The notes under the pieces were generated by a model. The model worked only from the letters and a program-made list of their open reading frames with translations. It did no database searches and was not told the DNA's origin. Positions 8,342 through 19,379 of a DNA stretch of 64,000 bases are shown piece by piece; within the stretch, counting starts at the first letter, position 1; each line of letters begins with the position of its first letter. Both the position numbers and the translations under genes were made by a program. Location: NCBI GenBank assembly GCA_022709905.1, contig JAKLHY010000032.1:1-64000 (forward strand). Direction: 5' to 3'. Source of the DNA: Verrucomicrobiota bacterium (lineage in GTDB: Bacteria > Verrucomicrobiota > Verrucomicrobiia > Limisphaerales > UBA1319).

Positions 8342-9726
8342 GTTCAATTGTCGCTCAGATCGAGAACTTCATTCGTGATCACGGTTTAATCCCGGAACGC
8401 CGTGCCGTTCTAATCGCCGTCTCCGGCGGCCTCGATTCGGTGGTTTTACTCCGCATCCTTCATCAATTGGCCGGTCGCCATCAATGGAAACTGGCGGTGG
8501 CCCATTTCAATCATCAACTGCGCGGTCGCGCCAGCGAGGCGGACCACGACTTCGTGCAACAGACCGCGGAAGATCTCGGCCTTCCGTTCCACAGCGCCCG
8601 AGGTAATGTGCGCCAATGGGCTAAGGACCTTAAGCTGTCGATTGAAATGGCCGCGCGACAACTCCGATATCAGTTCCTGATCCAAACCGCGACTCGCCTC
8701 TCCCTCGATCGCATCGCCCTGGGGCATCATGCCGATGATCAGGTGGAACTGTTCTTTCTGCGCCTGCTGCGAGGCGCGGGAGCCGTCGGTTTGTCCGGAA
8801 TGAAACCTCTAACCCACGCCCCAGGCGTTCACCGCATCCAATTGGTGCGCCCCCTGCTAGCCGTCACCCGATCCGACATCCAACTTTGGGCGACAACACA
8901 TCATCTTGCCCATCGCGAGGACGCCTCCAATCGACTCCTGCAATATCCTCGAAACCGGGTCCGCCATCAGTTGCTGCCCTGGTTAAAACAGCATTTCCAG
9001 CCCGCCCTAACTCCCATCACCCTCCGGACTGTCGAATTGCTTTCAAGCCAAGACGACCTCGTGAACCAAATGGCCCAGCGCTGGATGAAATCCCCCAAAC
9101 CCGGCGCCTTCCTGCGACTGCCAATTGCCGTGCAACGGTCCTTAATCCAAGCCGGTCTCATCGCCGCCGGTTTGAACCCCACCTTCGATCGCATCGAGAG
9201 CCTCCGAGTCCATCCCAACACAAAAATGAGCGCCGGCCCCGGCCTTTGGGTATATCTCAATGACCTTGGACAGGTGGTCCCATGGAAACAGAGACAAATC
9301 TCGAGAAGTGTCGAGGCCCTCCCCTTGGTTCTCAGACGACAAGGTGAGGTCGAGTTCGGCTCAATCATGCTGCATTGGTCGATCCATCGACAGAATCCAA
9401 CCGCAGCCTTGCCATCCCGCCAACCTAAGATTGAGCATTTCGATGCCGACCCGATTGGGAAAAGAGTCATTCTGCGGCACTGGCAACCGGGCGATCGTTT
9501 CCAACCCATCGGCATGCCAAAACCGGTCAAGGTCCAGGACTTGTTCGTCAACAACAAGATCCCCCGAGGAAAACGCCACGAAATCGCAATGGCCCAAACG
9601 GAAAATGGCGTTATCTTCTGGATTCAGGGACTCCGCATTGGCGACGCGTTCAAGCTCACTTCCCAAACCCGACGACGACTGGAATGGTCCTGGACCGACC
9701 AACCGGATACCCGCACCTCCAAGTGA
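8338..9726 (+). CDS. tilS: tRNA(Ile)-lysidine synthetase
   Basis: A 462-residue N-type ATP pyrophosphatase that modifies C34 of tRNA-Ile(CAU) to lysidine. The PP-loop SGGLDS is at residues 29-34, followed by VAHFNHQLRG and the GHHADDQVE motif (more often DDQxET). RNRVRHQLLPWL then ends the N-terminal domain. The C-terminal tRNA-binding domain has the usual RHWQPGDRFQPIGM and VNNKIPRGKRHE segments. GTG start within the last codons of purB. The pairing with purB looks like simple housekeeping clustering. Confidence 0.92.
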   Translation: MSSIVAQIENFIRDHGLIPERRAVLIAVSGGLDSVVLLRILHQLAGRHQWKLAVAHFNHQLRGRASEADHDFVQQTAEDLGLPFHSARGNVRQWAKDLKLSIEMAARQLRYQFLIQTATRLSLDRIALGHHADDQVELFFLRLLRGAGAVGLSGMKPLTHAPGVHRIQLVRPLLAVTRSDIQLWATTHHLAHREDASNRLLQYPRNRVRHQLLPWLKQHFQPALTPITLRTVELLSSQDDLVNQMAQRWMKSPKPGAFLRLPIAVQRSLIQAGLIAAGLNPTFDRIESLRVHPNTKMSAGPGLWVYLNDLGQVVPWKQRQISRSVEALPLVLRRQGEVEFGSIMLHWSIHRQNPTAALPSRQPKIEHFDADPIGKRVILRHWQPGDRFQPIGMPKPVKVQDLFVNNKIPRGKRHEIAMAQTENGVIFWIQGLRIGDAFKLTSQTRRRLEWSWTDQPDTRTSK

Positions 9727-9869
9727 TCCGCAAGTATTTGAATAAGGGTCCGTCAAGATATAAGCTATACATTCGTTGCACTCAAATTGGCCTGGGGCAA
9801 GGCACGAGGGAAGGAGTGTATCCGCAGCGATACTCGACCGACCGAGTAACGAAGCCCCGGGCAAAAGAG

Positions 9870-9983
9870 CCGCCGCCTCTGATAATGCCCATCCCCCCTC
9901 AACCGTCCTTCTTCAACCTTTACATGATTTCCCGATCCTCTGAAGTCACCCCACAAGCGCTCATCAACGGTACCAGCCTAAAA
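9870..9983. repeat. Dispersed ~115-bp repeat, copy A
   Basis: This segment aligns with 14,930-15,045 at roughly 90% identity over ~115 bp, in the same orientation, including the shared core CTCAACCGTCCTTCTTC and CGCTCATCAACGGTACCAG. Neither copy lies in a recognised gene. The surrounding gap (9,727-10,166) holds nothing else I can support. It may be a non-autonomous element or a conserved regulatory repeat. Confidence 0.7.
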
Positions 9984-10166
9984 GTGTTGCTCGATTCCGA
10001 CATCAAGCGTATCGAATCCCGGCCCAGCACACAACGTCATAACTGCCCGCACAATCCCAAGCTGTTGCCTGACCAGCCTCTCTAATCAAAAACGCTGCGG
10101 TCTGGCTGTCATCAAACAGCCGCTTAATCTTGTTTCGGATGCATGTGACAGATAGACTTCCAGTGC

Positions 10167-11780
10167 ATGAGGTTTCCCATAATCCTTTCGCTGGGATTGA
10201 GTGCGGTCGCTGTTATGATCGGACTTTCCGTTGTTTGGCTGCCGGCCCCCCTGTCTAGCAGTGCACCAGCCTCCAAGTTCTCTGCCGAACGAGCTTGGCG
10301 GCATGTCAACATCATCGCCCAAAAGCCACATCCCGCCGGCTCACAGGAGAACATTCGAGTTCGAACTTACCTCGAGTCAGAATTGAGCAGTCTCGGACTT
10401 GTCGTGCGTGTCCTTCCCGCCAACCATGGCCAATTGCGCCTCGCCAACATTTACGGCGAACTGGCCGGAACCGATGGGGTACGGCCGTGTATTCTTCTGG
10501 TGTCACATTACGATTCTGTGACAGGAGGGCCGGGGGCGGCCGACTGCGCGAGTGGCGTCGCGACTCTGCTTGAGACTTTGCGTGCCATACGGGCTGGTCC
10601 CCACTTAGGCAACAGCGTTGCGGTCCTGTTCACCGATGGCGAAGAACTCGGAATGGCCGGGGCCAAGGCATTCATACGAGATCATCCCGAACTGTGGCGA
10701 GATATCCGAGTCATCCTCAATCTTGAAGCTCGTGGAAATCAAGGTCCGGTAATTATGTTCGAAACCAGCCCAGGCGCAGGCATGCTGATCACGCTGCTCA
10801 GCAAACAATGCCCCTATCCCATTGCCTGTTCTTACTCTCGTGAGATCTATCGACGGTTGCCTAATGACACCGATTTCACCGAGTTCCTGGAAGCCGGCCG
10901 TGCGGGCATGAATTTTTCCTTCATTGGAGGTCTTGAATACTACCACTCACCGAACGACACACCGGAAAACCTTTCCCGAAGGACGCTCCAACACTATGGC
11001 TCTTACCTACTGCCATTGACAATCGCCATGGGTCAAGCGGCGCTTGTGGAGCTCGATCAGGCAACGAATTCAGCCGAAGCAACATATTTTCCCCTGTCGC
11101 GCGGCTTATTGGTGCGTTATCCTCAAAAGATTGGAACCGCCCTCCCTTGGCTGACGCTCTTCCTGTTTGCGCTTGCAGTCATGCGTCAGCGAAAACTCCT
11201 GCGTCCAGGCCGGATCATCGGCGGCCTTATCATCGGATTTCTGGCTATCGTTCTTTCAGCCGGGTTGAGTTTTCTGACACTTAAGCTGCTCCGTTGGGCA
11301 CACAATCCTGCCGGAAAAGGCCTTTTCATCGTAGGACTGCCTTTTGAGGAAGCCTATCTGCTGTTGCTGGTCTTTGGCGCAGCCGCAATCACGCTGGGAT
11401 TGAATGCATGGCTATTGCGTCGGTTGCATCCTGAAGAAAGGCTGGTCTGCGCATTGCTGCCATGGTTCGGATTCATGGTCGTGACGGAATGGTATGCGCC
11501 AGGCGCTGCCTACGTTTTTCTCTGGCCAACCATCCTCGGCATCCTTGCGATGCTGCTGCCCGCAGGCAAAACCGGTACCCCCAACACGTTCTTAAGAAGG
11601 GCACTGACGGCCATGCCAGCCCCGTTACTGCTCGCTCCGGCGCTCTTCCTGTTGAATCAAGCCGTTACCATCGGAATTGCCCCTTTCTCCGCAGCACTCG
11701 CAGCCATTGCGTTTAATTTGGCGTGCGCACCTGGATTCCGGGCGGATTCAGCCCCAATGATACCTCCCGCCTCCACTTGA
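10167..11780 (+). CDS. M28-family metallopeptidase with C-terminal membrane segments
   Basis: A 537-residue predicted zinc aminopeptidase anchored in the membrane. A hydrophobic segment at residues 5-26 is followed by the M28 domain. Metal-ligand motifs are VSHYDSV (His, Asp), GAADCASGVA (bridging Asp), FTDGEELGMAG (Glu-Glu), NLEARG and EYYHSPNDT (His). From about residue 325 there are five or more hydrophobic stretches, so the enzyme has a polytopic C-terminus like the ER-type M28 peptidases. The peptidase domain probably faces the periplasm. It stands alone, with the short YjfB-like gene about 130 bp downstream. Confidence 0.85.
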   Translation: MRFPIILSLGLSAVAVMIGLSVVWLPAPLSSSAPASKFSAERAWRHVNIIAQKPHPAGSQENIRVRTYLESELSSLGLVVRVLPANHGQLRLANIYGELAGTDGVRPCILLVSHYDSVTGGPGAADCASGVATLLETLRAIRAGPHLGNSVAVLFTDGEELGMAGAKAFIRDHPELWRDIRVILNLEARGNQGPVIMFETSPGAGMLITLLSKQCPYPIACSYSREIYRRLPNDTDFTEFLEAGRAGMNFSFIGGLEYYHSPNDTPENLSRRTLQHYGSYLLPLTIAMGQAALVELDQATNSAEATYFPLSRGLLVRYPQKIGTALPWLTLFLFALAVMRQRKLLRPGRIIGGLIIGFLAIVLSAGLSFLTLKLLRWAHNPAGKGLFIVGLPFEEAYLLLLVFGAAAITLGLNAWLLRRLHPEERLVCALLPWFGFMVVTEWYAPGAAYVFLWPTILGILAMLLPAGKTGTPNTFLRRALTAMPAPLLLAPALFLLNQAVTIGIAPFSAALAAIAFNLACAPGFRADSAPMIPPAST

Positions 11781-11907
11781 CCAGTTGGTGTCTTACTGCA
11801 GCCCCTATACCAAACCCCAAAGCAACCGCCACTAATGGGAGCGGGATAAACACACAAAACCGATGGGTTCCTCAAGTTATGGCGGGATGTGCCGTTAGCG
11901 TAAATAT

Positions 11908-12102
11908 ATGACCGTCTCCAGTGAGCCTGCGATTTCGTTGCTGGAAAGCGTGATGATCGCCGAGAAAACCCGTACGGACCTCGGCGTCGCGGTGTTGAAG
12001 AAAGCACAAGATGTGACCGAAGCTCAAGGCGCAGCAATGATTCAATTGTTGGAGCAAGCTGGATCGAATTCGATCGCCGAGCACCTGGACGCTTACGCCT
12101 GA
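11908..12102 (+). CDS. YjfB-like putative motility-associated small protein
   Basis: 64 residues, with a KTRTDLGVAVLKKAQDVTEA segment followed by QGAAMIQLLEQ. This matches the YjfB family pattern (hydrophobic helix, then V-x-KKAxDxxExQG-xxLLxLL). Family members are annotated as putative motility proteins but their biochemistry is unknown. No motility genes are nearby. ATG 11908 is the only good start. Confidence 0.65.
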   Translation: MTVSSEPAISLLESVMIAEKTRTDLGVAVLKKAQDVTEAQGAAMIQLLEQAGSNSIAEHLDAYA

Positions 12103-12181
12103 GCGTCAAACGAAATCGCCCATATTGCGCTGATTCAGCCCTCTTATTAGTCTGAAATCGCTGTCGGTCCGGGATAGGCCA

Positions 12182-14066
12182 CTAAGGAGCAAGCCTAACC
12201 CGGTAGAATCGTCTGCTAATGCTGTTCGAGTTCGGGGGGGTGAAAACGAAGGGCATGGCAAGCGGACAGGCCGTCTGCAGACTGTTCCACCGAATGAGAT
12301 TATCGGAAGCCTCAAGGATGTAATCGGGCCCAACCGCTCCGCTGAAGCGCAGCACGAAGTGGCCATCGGCCATAAGCTCCGGCGTCAAGCGCACGGGTTG
12401 AAGCTGGTTAACAACGACAAAGAAAACCCACCTTGCGCTTACCGGCGGGGTGGTGTCGTCGGCAACCTCGAACTCGATGCGATGGGTGGTCCCGGCGGCT
12501 GATACCGGCGGGCGCCAGCTAAAGACCCCGGTCTCGGAGTGGATCGTCGCTCCCTCGGGCGAGGTGACCAGAGAGAAAGTCAGGCGCCTTGAGGGATCGA
12601 ATTGCAGACCATCGTTGGTGAACGTGACAGATTGGCCAGCGTTGACCTCAAAGCAATTCGTCAGCACGGTGACTCGCGGTAATACCGCCAATTTCGCCTT
12701 GCGACTGATCATGGCGCCCAACGAATTGGAGATGGCGACGCTGTAATCCCCGGCGTCGGCCGGCTGCGCATTGACGATCAGGTAAGTATCTTCGGTGGCC
12801 CCTTCAATGTCTGCGCCGTTCAGTTGCCATTGATAGCTCATGGATTGGCCGCCAACGGCTTTTGCCGAAAAGCTTGAAGTGCTTCCAAAGGCCACGGACT
12901 GGTCCCACGGTTGCACGGTTAAGTGCAGCGCGCCATCCCGGAGTAAGACGAGGTTGAAGCTGGCTCCGGCCGCGATCGCAACGACATTGGGCAAGTCCTT
13001 GGGACGGGGCCTATCCCCGACCATCTCGCCCCATTCCACCACTCTGCCGTCGGACTGGAGCGCCAGGCTGTGTCTGTCACCCGCGCTGATCGCCACAACA
13101 TTGGCTAATTCCAGCGGGACCTCCGTTGCGCCTTGCCAATCGGAGCCCCAGCCCACAACGGTTCCGTCCGATCGAAGCCCGAGTCCGTGAGCTTGGCCCG
13201 CGGCAAGCGCGATCAGATTTGTCGCGCTGGGAGGCGCGTCGAAGACGGCGCCGAAAGATAATCCCCATCCCACAATACCTGCAACCGAAACGAAAGCTGT
13301 GGCGCTGGTGAGGATTTGCTCCCCATTGTTTACAACCACGCGGTAAGGACCCGATTGCGCGGGCTGCGCGTTCATGAGCCGAAGCGATGAGGTAGTTGCC
13401 CCCCGCAGGTTCGTGCCCATAAACTGCCACTGGTAACGAACAGGCGAAGTACCATCGGTCGCGACGGAGATTTGAACGCTACCACCGATCCGGACAGAGT
13501 GGCTTTTCGGTTGAGAGACAATCTCCAGTGGCCGAGGAACCTCCACCAATCCACTCGTCAGATACGTGTTCGACCTGTCGGCCCAGGATGCGTGTTGAGC
13601 CGGCGGCAGCATTACCACGTAAAACTCGGTGGTTGCCGGGTTTGTATTCGGCTCACCCGGAGACGGCCATTTGTGCAAGTCACTCATCAGGCCACTGCTC
13701 CACTCAAACTCGTGCGAGCGGTCGGTGAGGTTGGTGGAGTTCACCATGGGATCCAGGTCGTGCAAACCGATCCAGAGCTCTCGGCCCACGCCACCGTAAC
13801 TCGAGAAGTTGCGCTGTATCCACTGGTCCTCGCCGAAGTCATTAATCGTCGCCAAATGTCCACCCAGTACAACCGCCGTGGCTTCAGCATCGGTCCAGCC
13901 GGTAATAGCTGTGATGATTGGCGTGGTAGGTCATCGGTCCGGCGAGAATCCTCACTGGATATTGCCCATAAGACTGTCCAAGGCCGGTCGTGTGCCCGAA
14001 CGTTTGGATCACCCCTGTCATGATTGCCGCAGCCGACCTCCGCGCCAGGCGAATACTCCGTCGCAT
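12182..14066 (-). pseudogene. Frameshifted secreted lectin/Ig/RCC1 repeat protein
   Basis: The minus strand encodes a C-type lectin-like domain (GGHLATINDFGEDQWI, ELWIGLHD, FEWSSG), an Ig-like module, and RCC1-type repeats (GLRSDGTVVGWGSDW, ALQSDGRVVEWG). A second Ig-like module, a cadherin-like segment, and a terminus ending RRFYRVRLAP follow. The main frame has no ATG at its front and begins downstream of an in-frame TGA. The expected beginning (a Met at 14,066, hydrophobic leader, then GPMTYHANHHSYYRL) is in another frame ending at 13,884. The lectin domain is thus split by a small deletion or frameshift near 13,895-13,910. Probably a decayed surface protein, unless the break is a sequencing error. 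Confidence 0.7.
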
Positions 14067-14929
14067 TCTCCCTCGGCTCGTAATGCGCTGGGGCCTTGCT
14101 GGTTCGACGACCTTCTGCATAATCCCCTGTCCTTACCGTATCTGGCGGGTAGCTTTCCCCTGGCCCGCAGCCATGAGGGCCAACTCGAGCGCTGGCAGAA
14201 TCACATCTGCTCTAACCAAAGCTGCGCATTTCTTCATTCACAATGGCTCCCGGCCTGGCTACTACGATCGAGCGCGGAGCAAAGCAAGAGCCATTCGTTG
14301 AAAGGTATTGCCACGCCGCAATTACATCCACACCATGTTTCTTTCGAAGTTAAAAAGTGATCTCACTTTTCACAAGCCATTTCTCCGGGAACCCGAACAT
14401 GCGGGAATACCCGCGCAATGGGAACCGTGGAGCGCGCCAAACGCTTCGCAATATGCGTGGACGAACAGCAATACAACCCGGATAGCACGACGATGGGCTT
14501 TCATGGTTAAGGGCTCGTGGATGTTCTAAACCGATGGAATGTCTGAGATCTTGAGACAACCGACGCGGCGGGATAAATCCCGCGCTCCAGCCTGTCGATT
14601 GGCTCTCGCTTCGGAACCGGGAACAATCGGCGCGCGGAATTCATTCCGCAGAACGATCCGCCCACTACATCCCTCCGATTTGATTCGTGTCTATTGGCGT
14701 TGATTGGCGGTTAGAGTTTTTGCGTGTATCTTGCGTGCGGATTTGGGAGGTCCCTCCGCCCTTGCGGGATATACGGATGAGGGATCCCATATCCGCCTTG
14801 CCGGACGTGGAATCCCTGAATCCCTGCTGTCGCCGAAGATAATTGCTGATAGCGTGCACTTTACTATTGTCGGTATCGTTAATAACCCTGTTTAGGCTCG
14901 ATTTTGGAGCCTGCTTCTGCGTCGTAAGG
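14067..14929. other. Gene-poor region
   Basis: About 860 bp with no convincing coding region. Short frames on both strands lack domain features. It contains the diverged GTCCAT-type motif at 14,686-14,712. It may be the residue of earlier insertions, since it lies between a frameshifted gene and a transposase fragment. Confidence 0.5.
14686..14712. repeat. Second, diverged GTCCAT-type intergenic motif
   Basis: GTCTATTGGCGTTGATTGGC followed by GGTT aligns with 1,186-1,209 at 16 of 24 positions with the same spacing. Evidence is only the pattern; a genome-wide count is needed to call it a family. Confidence 0.35.
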
Positions 14930-15045
14930 CGCCACCGCCTCTCAAAACGCCCATCCCCCCTCAACCGTCCTTCTTCGACCTTTACGTGATTTCCTCATCC
15001 TCTGAAGTCACCCCACTAGCGCTCATCAACGGTACCAGCTTAAAA
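14930..15045. repeat. Dispersed ~115-bp repeat, copy B
   Basis: Second copy of the repeat at 9,870-9,983, same orientation. It ends about 75 bp before the transposase fragment at 15,124. The frame that is open in copy A is not bounded by start/stop signals here, which argues against a shared gene. Confidence 0.7.
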
Positions 15046-15123
15046 AGAGGCCTAATAATCCCCTTTGAGTCCGGCATTTATCGATATCGAAATTGACAGG
15101 TTATTCCACAGCAATCACTTCCT

Positions 15124-15855
15124 TTGGCGACAGTAGACCTACTCTCAAATCCCCGGCGAGCCCAGGAAATCGAACTGACCCGCCAAAGCAAACAGGCGGC
15201 GTTGGAGAAGCTCTTGAACCAACGGAACGACTATTTGGAAACCCACCCCCGGGCGCGAGTGGACACCGCGCAGAAAACCGTGCAGGCCCGAGCCCTCAAA
15301 TTGAAGATCAGTGGCTGGCTTTCCTTCAAGACGGCGGGACGGAAGCTGGTGCTGGAAGTCGATCCGGACGCGCTGGCGGAGGAACGAAAGCTCGACGGCT
15401 GTTATGTGATCAAAACCGATTTGCCGGTCCCCCGAGCCAGCACTCAGGTGGTGCATGATCGCTACAAGGATTTGACCCGGGTCGAGGCGAATTTCCGCAC
15501 GTGCAAGACGGTGGAACTGGAACTGCGTCCGGTGCATGTGCGCTTGGAGGCGAGCACGCGCGGGCATGTGTTCGTCGTCATGCTCGCCTATCGGTTGATT
15601 CAGGAATTGCAGCAGGATTGGGCCGGTGAAGATCTAACGGTCGAGGAGGGCCTCAAACAACTGAGTGGTCTCTGCGTCACGGAGGTGGTGGTCAATGGCA
15701 AGATCAAAGACCAATTAGTCCCCGAAGGGCGTCCCCAAGTGAAGAAATTGCTCGAACTGGCCCAGGTTGACTTACCCAAGAAACTCCGCTATCGCGGCAC
15801 GGTCGTGTCCACTAAGAAGAAGCTCACTCAGTCCAGGCCAAAGCGATTGAAATGA
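15124..15855 (+). pseudogene. IS1634-family transposase, C-terminal fragment
   Basis: 244 codons matching the C-terminal half of IS1634-type DDE transposases: DGCYVIKTDLP, HDRYKDLTRVEANFRTCKTV with the catalytic Glu in VEANFR, then LELRPVHVRLEASTRGHVFV. The N-terminal half with both catalytic aspartates is absent, so the enzyme is dead. The fragment ends ten bases before the start of the large secreted-protein frame, whose own 5' end is missing. This indicates that the IS inserted into or deleted that end. Confidence 0.8.
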
Positions 15856-15864
15856 GTAGGTTAC

Positions 15865-18800
15865 GTGCGAAATCGCTATGTCTTTAAAAAGGAACTTCCG
15901 ATCCAGGCTGCAGAAGCCTTCCCCAACCCCGTCGACGGCTGGACTTACCTTTACAGCGGCGATCAACTCCAAATCGATGAGCCGGCCCTGGACGGTACTT
16001 GGACGCACGACAACGGTTCCGATGCCTTCAAGGGAGATCCCATCGGCGGCGTCCTTGATCCGGTGAATAACCCCGATAATGCTCCGGGCGGCGCAATCCT
16101 GCTCACAAATGGCGCCACGAAGTATCTGCGCATCCAGGACACCGGCGACCCGCGCGATTATGATGGCAGCGAGACCACGTGGGAAGATCCCTCCAACCGG
16201 AAGATCTACTTTGGCCACTACCTCTCGCAGGAACTTCCCGATGAAGACAGTCTCGCCATCCTGGACAATGGCGTTACGTTGACATTTCGGGCGCGCATCC
16301 CGACACCAGCAAAAGCGGGCGGTCCGCTCGATCCCCTTCATCGGGACGGTCGCAACACGGCCGGCACTTACCCAAACAACGGCGTGCTTCCGTATCCCGA
16401 AGGCGGTGACGGCTACCTCACCAGCGATGGGGCCAAGGGCAACTTCGTCATCCGGCAGATCGGTGATGGCACCCCAGACCATCCCGGCGCCGCGATTGCG
16501 CTTTCACTCACCGTCCCCACCGACACCCCGGGCGGCAACCCCGACTCAGGCCGGGCGGGTTTCGCCGGGCTGACCATGAACGAGCGCAATGGCCCTAATG
16601 TGAGCGGCGCGGTAGACTTCGGCGAGGGCTCCGGAGAAAACAACTTCGCTCTCGATCCCACAGACTGGCACGAGTTTTGGATCTGCATCCGCAAGACCCG
16701 CGACCCCATCAAGGCCGGCGCGACGCACGACGTCTTTGTCTTCCGAGACGGCAACCTGGAGGCGACCTCGCACAAGGTGACGGCGGGCGACGGCTCGGAC
16801 TTGGACGCCGGATCGTTCATCGCCACAGGCGGTTCGGCCACGCCTCAAAATTACGCAATCGATATTGATTGGTTCGGCTACAAAAAGGCTTTCACCCTCC
16901 CCCAGGACGGCAAAGTACCGCCCGATGTCACCGTCACTCCCGTGGGCGGGACCATGTCCTACGCGGCACAAGGCGGGTTGACGATTGATGTCGAGGCGCT
17001 CATGCCCGGAAGCTCCATCAAAGCGACGGGATTCCAGATGACGTTGAACGGCGCGGATGTCAGCAACCAGTTGACCCTGACCGGCACGGACAATGACGCC
17101 TTCCGGACTGCCAAATACACCGGCCTGACAGCAAACCGGCTCTACACCGCAGTCGTCCGGGTCACCGATTCCTCAGGGCTCACCACGGAGGTCGTGTCCG
17201 AATTCGACACCTTTATCACGACTAGCGGGATGACGATCGAGTCGGAAGACTATAACTTTGACGCCGGGTCCTTCCAGGACGTCTCGGGACCCGGGGGTTA
17301 TATGAGTCTCATGGGAACGCCCGACGTGGATTTTTTAGATTCCACCATGGAAACTTTCAATGAGGCCTACCGGACCGCCGACGCGGTGGACATGGACGAC
17401 GGTACCGACGTGACCCGGCAGGTGTTCACCGAAGCCGGAGTGCCGGATTATCAAGTGAATGGAATAACCCCAGGCGAATGGCTGAACTATACCCGCACGT
17501 TCCCCAACAAAGTTTATACACCTTACCTGCGGGCCGGCGCGGGCGCCGACCGCCAACTGCGGTTGGACCGCGTGACGGGTGACAAGTCCCAGCCAAATCA
17601 AACCACAAAGCCGGTCGGCCTTTTCCTGGCCGCCCAAACACGGACCGTAAACACCTACCAATACTTGCCGCTCGTCGATGCCTTTGGCACCGCGCGCTCG
17701 CTGCGGCTCTCTGGGCAGACAACCCTGCGGTTGACCGCAGTCGACGTTCAGGACGACGTCAACCATAACTACTTGCTCTTCCTGGATGCCGGAGCTGAGG
17801 CCTCGGTGCTCCCTTGGGCATCCTCAGTGGCGCCGGCACCGAACGCGCAAGACGTGGCAGCCAACGCTGTGATTGCCGTGTCGCTGGCGGATGGCGACAG
17901 CCCGGTCAAGCTCGAGAGCATCCAGATGTTATTCGACGGCAACGACGTGACCGCCGATCTCAACCGGCAGGACACCGCCGCAGGCGCGGACGTGAGCTTT
18001 AATCCCGGCGGCATGGCCTCGGGCACAACCCATACGGTGCAACTGACCTACGGCGACACCACCGGCGGCACCGAAAGCCGGACTTGGTCTTTCAAGATCG
18101 CCGGCACGCTCTCGACCGGGATCAAGATCGCCTGGGTGAGCTTCCATCCTGCCGACAACACACCCTCCACCGACGCCGCTGCAGCCGGCTTTACCGAGGC
18201 GCCGGACGTGGGCTACACCCGGTTGCTCGCCGAGCAAGGGCATGCGGTCACACGCATCGTTACTTCGGGCACTCCGGATACTGCCCTGCTCAATACGCTC
18301 CACCTGGTCGTCATCAGCCGATCGGTGCCAAGCGGCGATTATCAAGACCCGGCCGAGACGCTGGCCTGGAACGGAATTACGGCGCCCACCATGATCCTGG
18401 GCGGTTACATCCTCCGCGGAAGCCGGCTGGGCTTCACAACGGGGGATACTATCCCGGATACGGCTGGCAGCGTTAGCTTGAAAGCGGTTAATCCTGAGCA
18501 CCCAATCTTTGCCGGCGTGACGCTGGATAGGGCCGGCGTGATGGTGAATCCGTACGCGAACCTTGTGTCTTACAACGGAACCGCGCAGCGCGGCATTTCG
18601 GTAAACACCGATCCACTGGCCGACGGTGGAGTCATCATCGCCACCATCGCCACGGCAGGTGATCCGGCGGCCAACGGCATGGCAATCGCCGAATGGCCGA
18701 AGGGCGCTGTCATGCACAACCGGGGCGATACCCTCGGCGGGCGACGCCTGGTGTTTCTCAGTGGCAGCCGGGAGCAAACTTCCGGGTTGACTTCACAGGG

Positions 18801-19059
18801 CGCAGGGATCTACGACCTCGCCGACGATGGCGCCAAGCTGTTCCTCAATGCCGTGAATTATATGACAAAGGCGCCAGCCGTTCAACCCAAGCTGGCCATC
18901 AGCCGCGACCAAATGAATGTCATCGTCTCATGGGAGCCTGCCGGCGGCACTCTCGAGTCCTCGCAGGATCTCACAACCTGGACGCCCGTCCCAGGTGCCG
19001 CCAGCCCGGCGACCCTGCCGATCGGGAACACAAGTGTCTTCTACCGCGTGAAGCAGTAG
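15865..19059 (+). pseudogene. 5'-truncated large secreted protein with CBM6-like module
   Basis: 1,064 codons, open throughout but lacking any signal peptide. The GTG start and first few residues are next to the IS fragment. Visible parts are a concanavalin-like N-terminal half (FHEFWICIRKTRD-like core, DWFGYKKAF), then a beta-sandwich with an Ig-like fold. A CBM6-like segment near residues 455-650 follows (IESEDYNFDAG, VNGITPGEWLNYTRTFP). Then come another Ig-like unit, a Rossmann-like ThuA-type portion (IKIAWVSFHPADN, HPIFAGV), and the C-terminal SWEPAGGTLESSQDLTTW ... FYRVKQ sandwich. The original protein was probably an exported carbohydrate-binding protein. Without its leader it cannot be exported normally, hence pseudogene; expression from an IS-derived start is possible. 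Confidence 0.7.
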
Positions 19060-19166
19060 TTTGCCGCACTTCAATCCATCGGCGGGACGAGTTCCACAAG
19101 TTCCCAGACTTCCCACCGGGGTTGGGAATCGCAGAGCTCATCCCGCCAAAAACCTCGATGAGCTTC

Positions 19167-19225
19167 GCCTTGGATTGGATGCTGTCGCGGTGCGAGCAAA
19201 ACCGGAGAGCCTTGGATTGGATGCT
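19167..19225. repeat. 17-bp direct repeat pair
   Basis: GCCTTGGATTGGATGCT occurs at 19,167-19,183 and again at 19,209-19,225, 42 bp apart, in the non-coding stretch before the tRNA. Origin unknown. Confidence 0.55.
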
Positions 19226-19379
19226 TGCGATTATCCGAAACCTTGGTAGAACGTAGGGCATGCTTGGTGGCAGTCTGGCAAACGGATACGGTGTGACTCA
19301 GACCAGACTGTTGCCACAACTGTCATAATGCCGCGATTTGAACCTAATTCAAATCGTAAGTCATTGTGAATCAACGATT

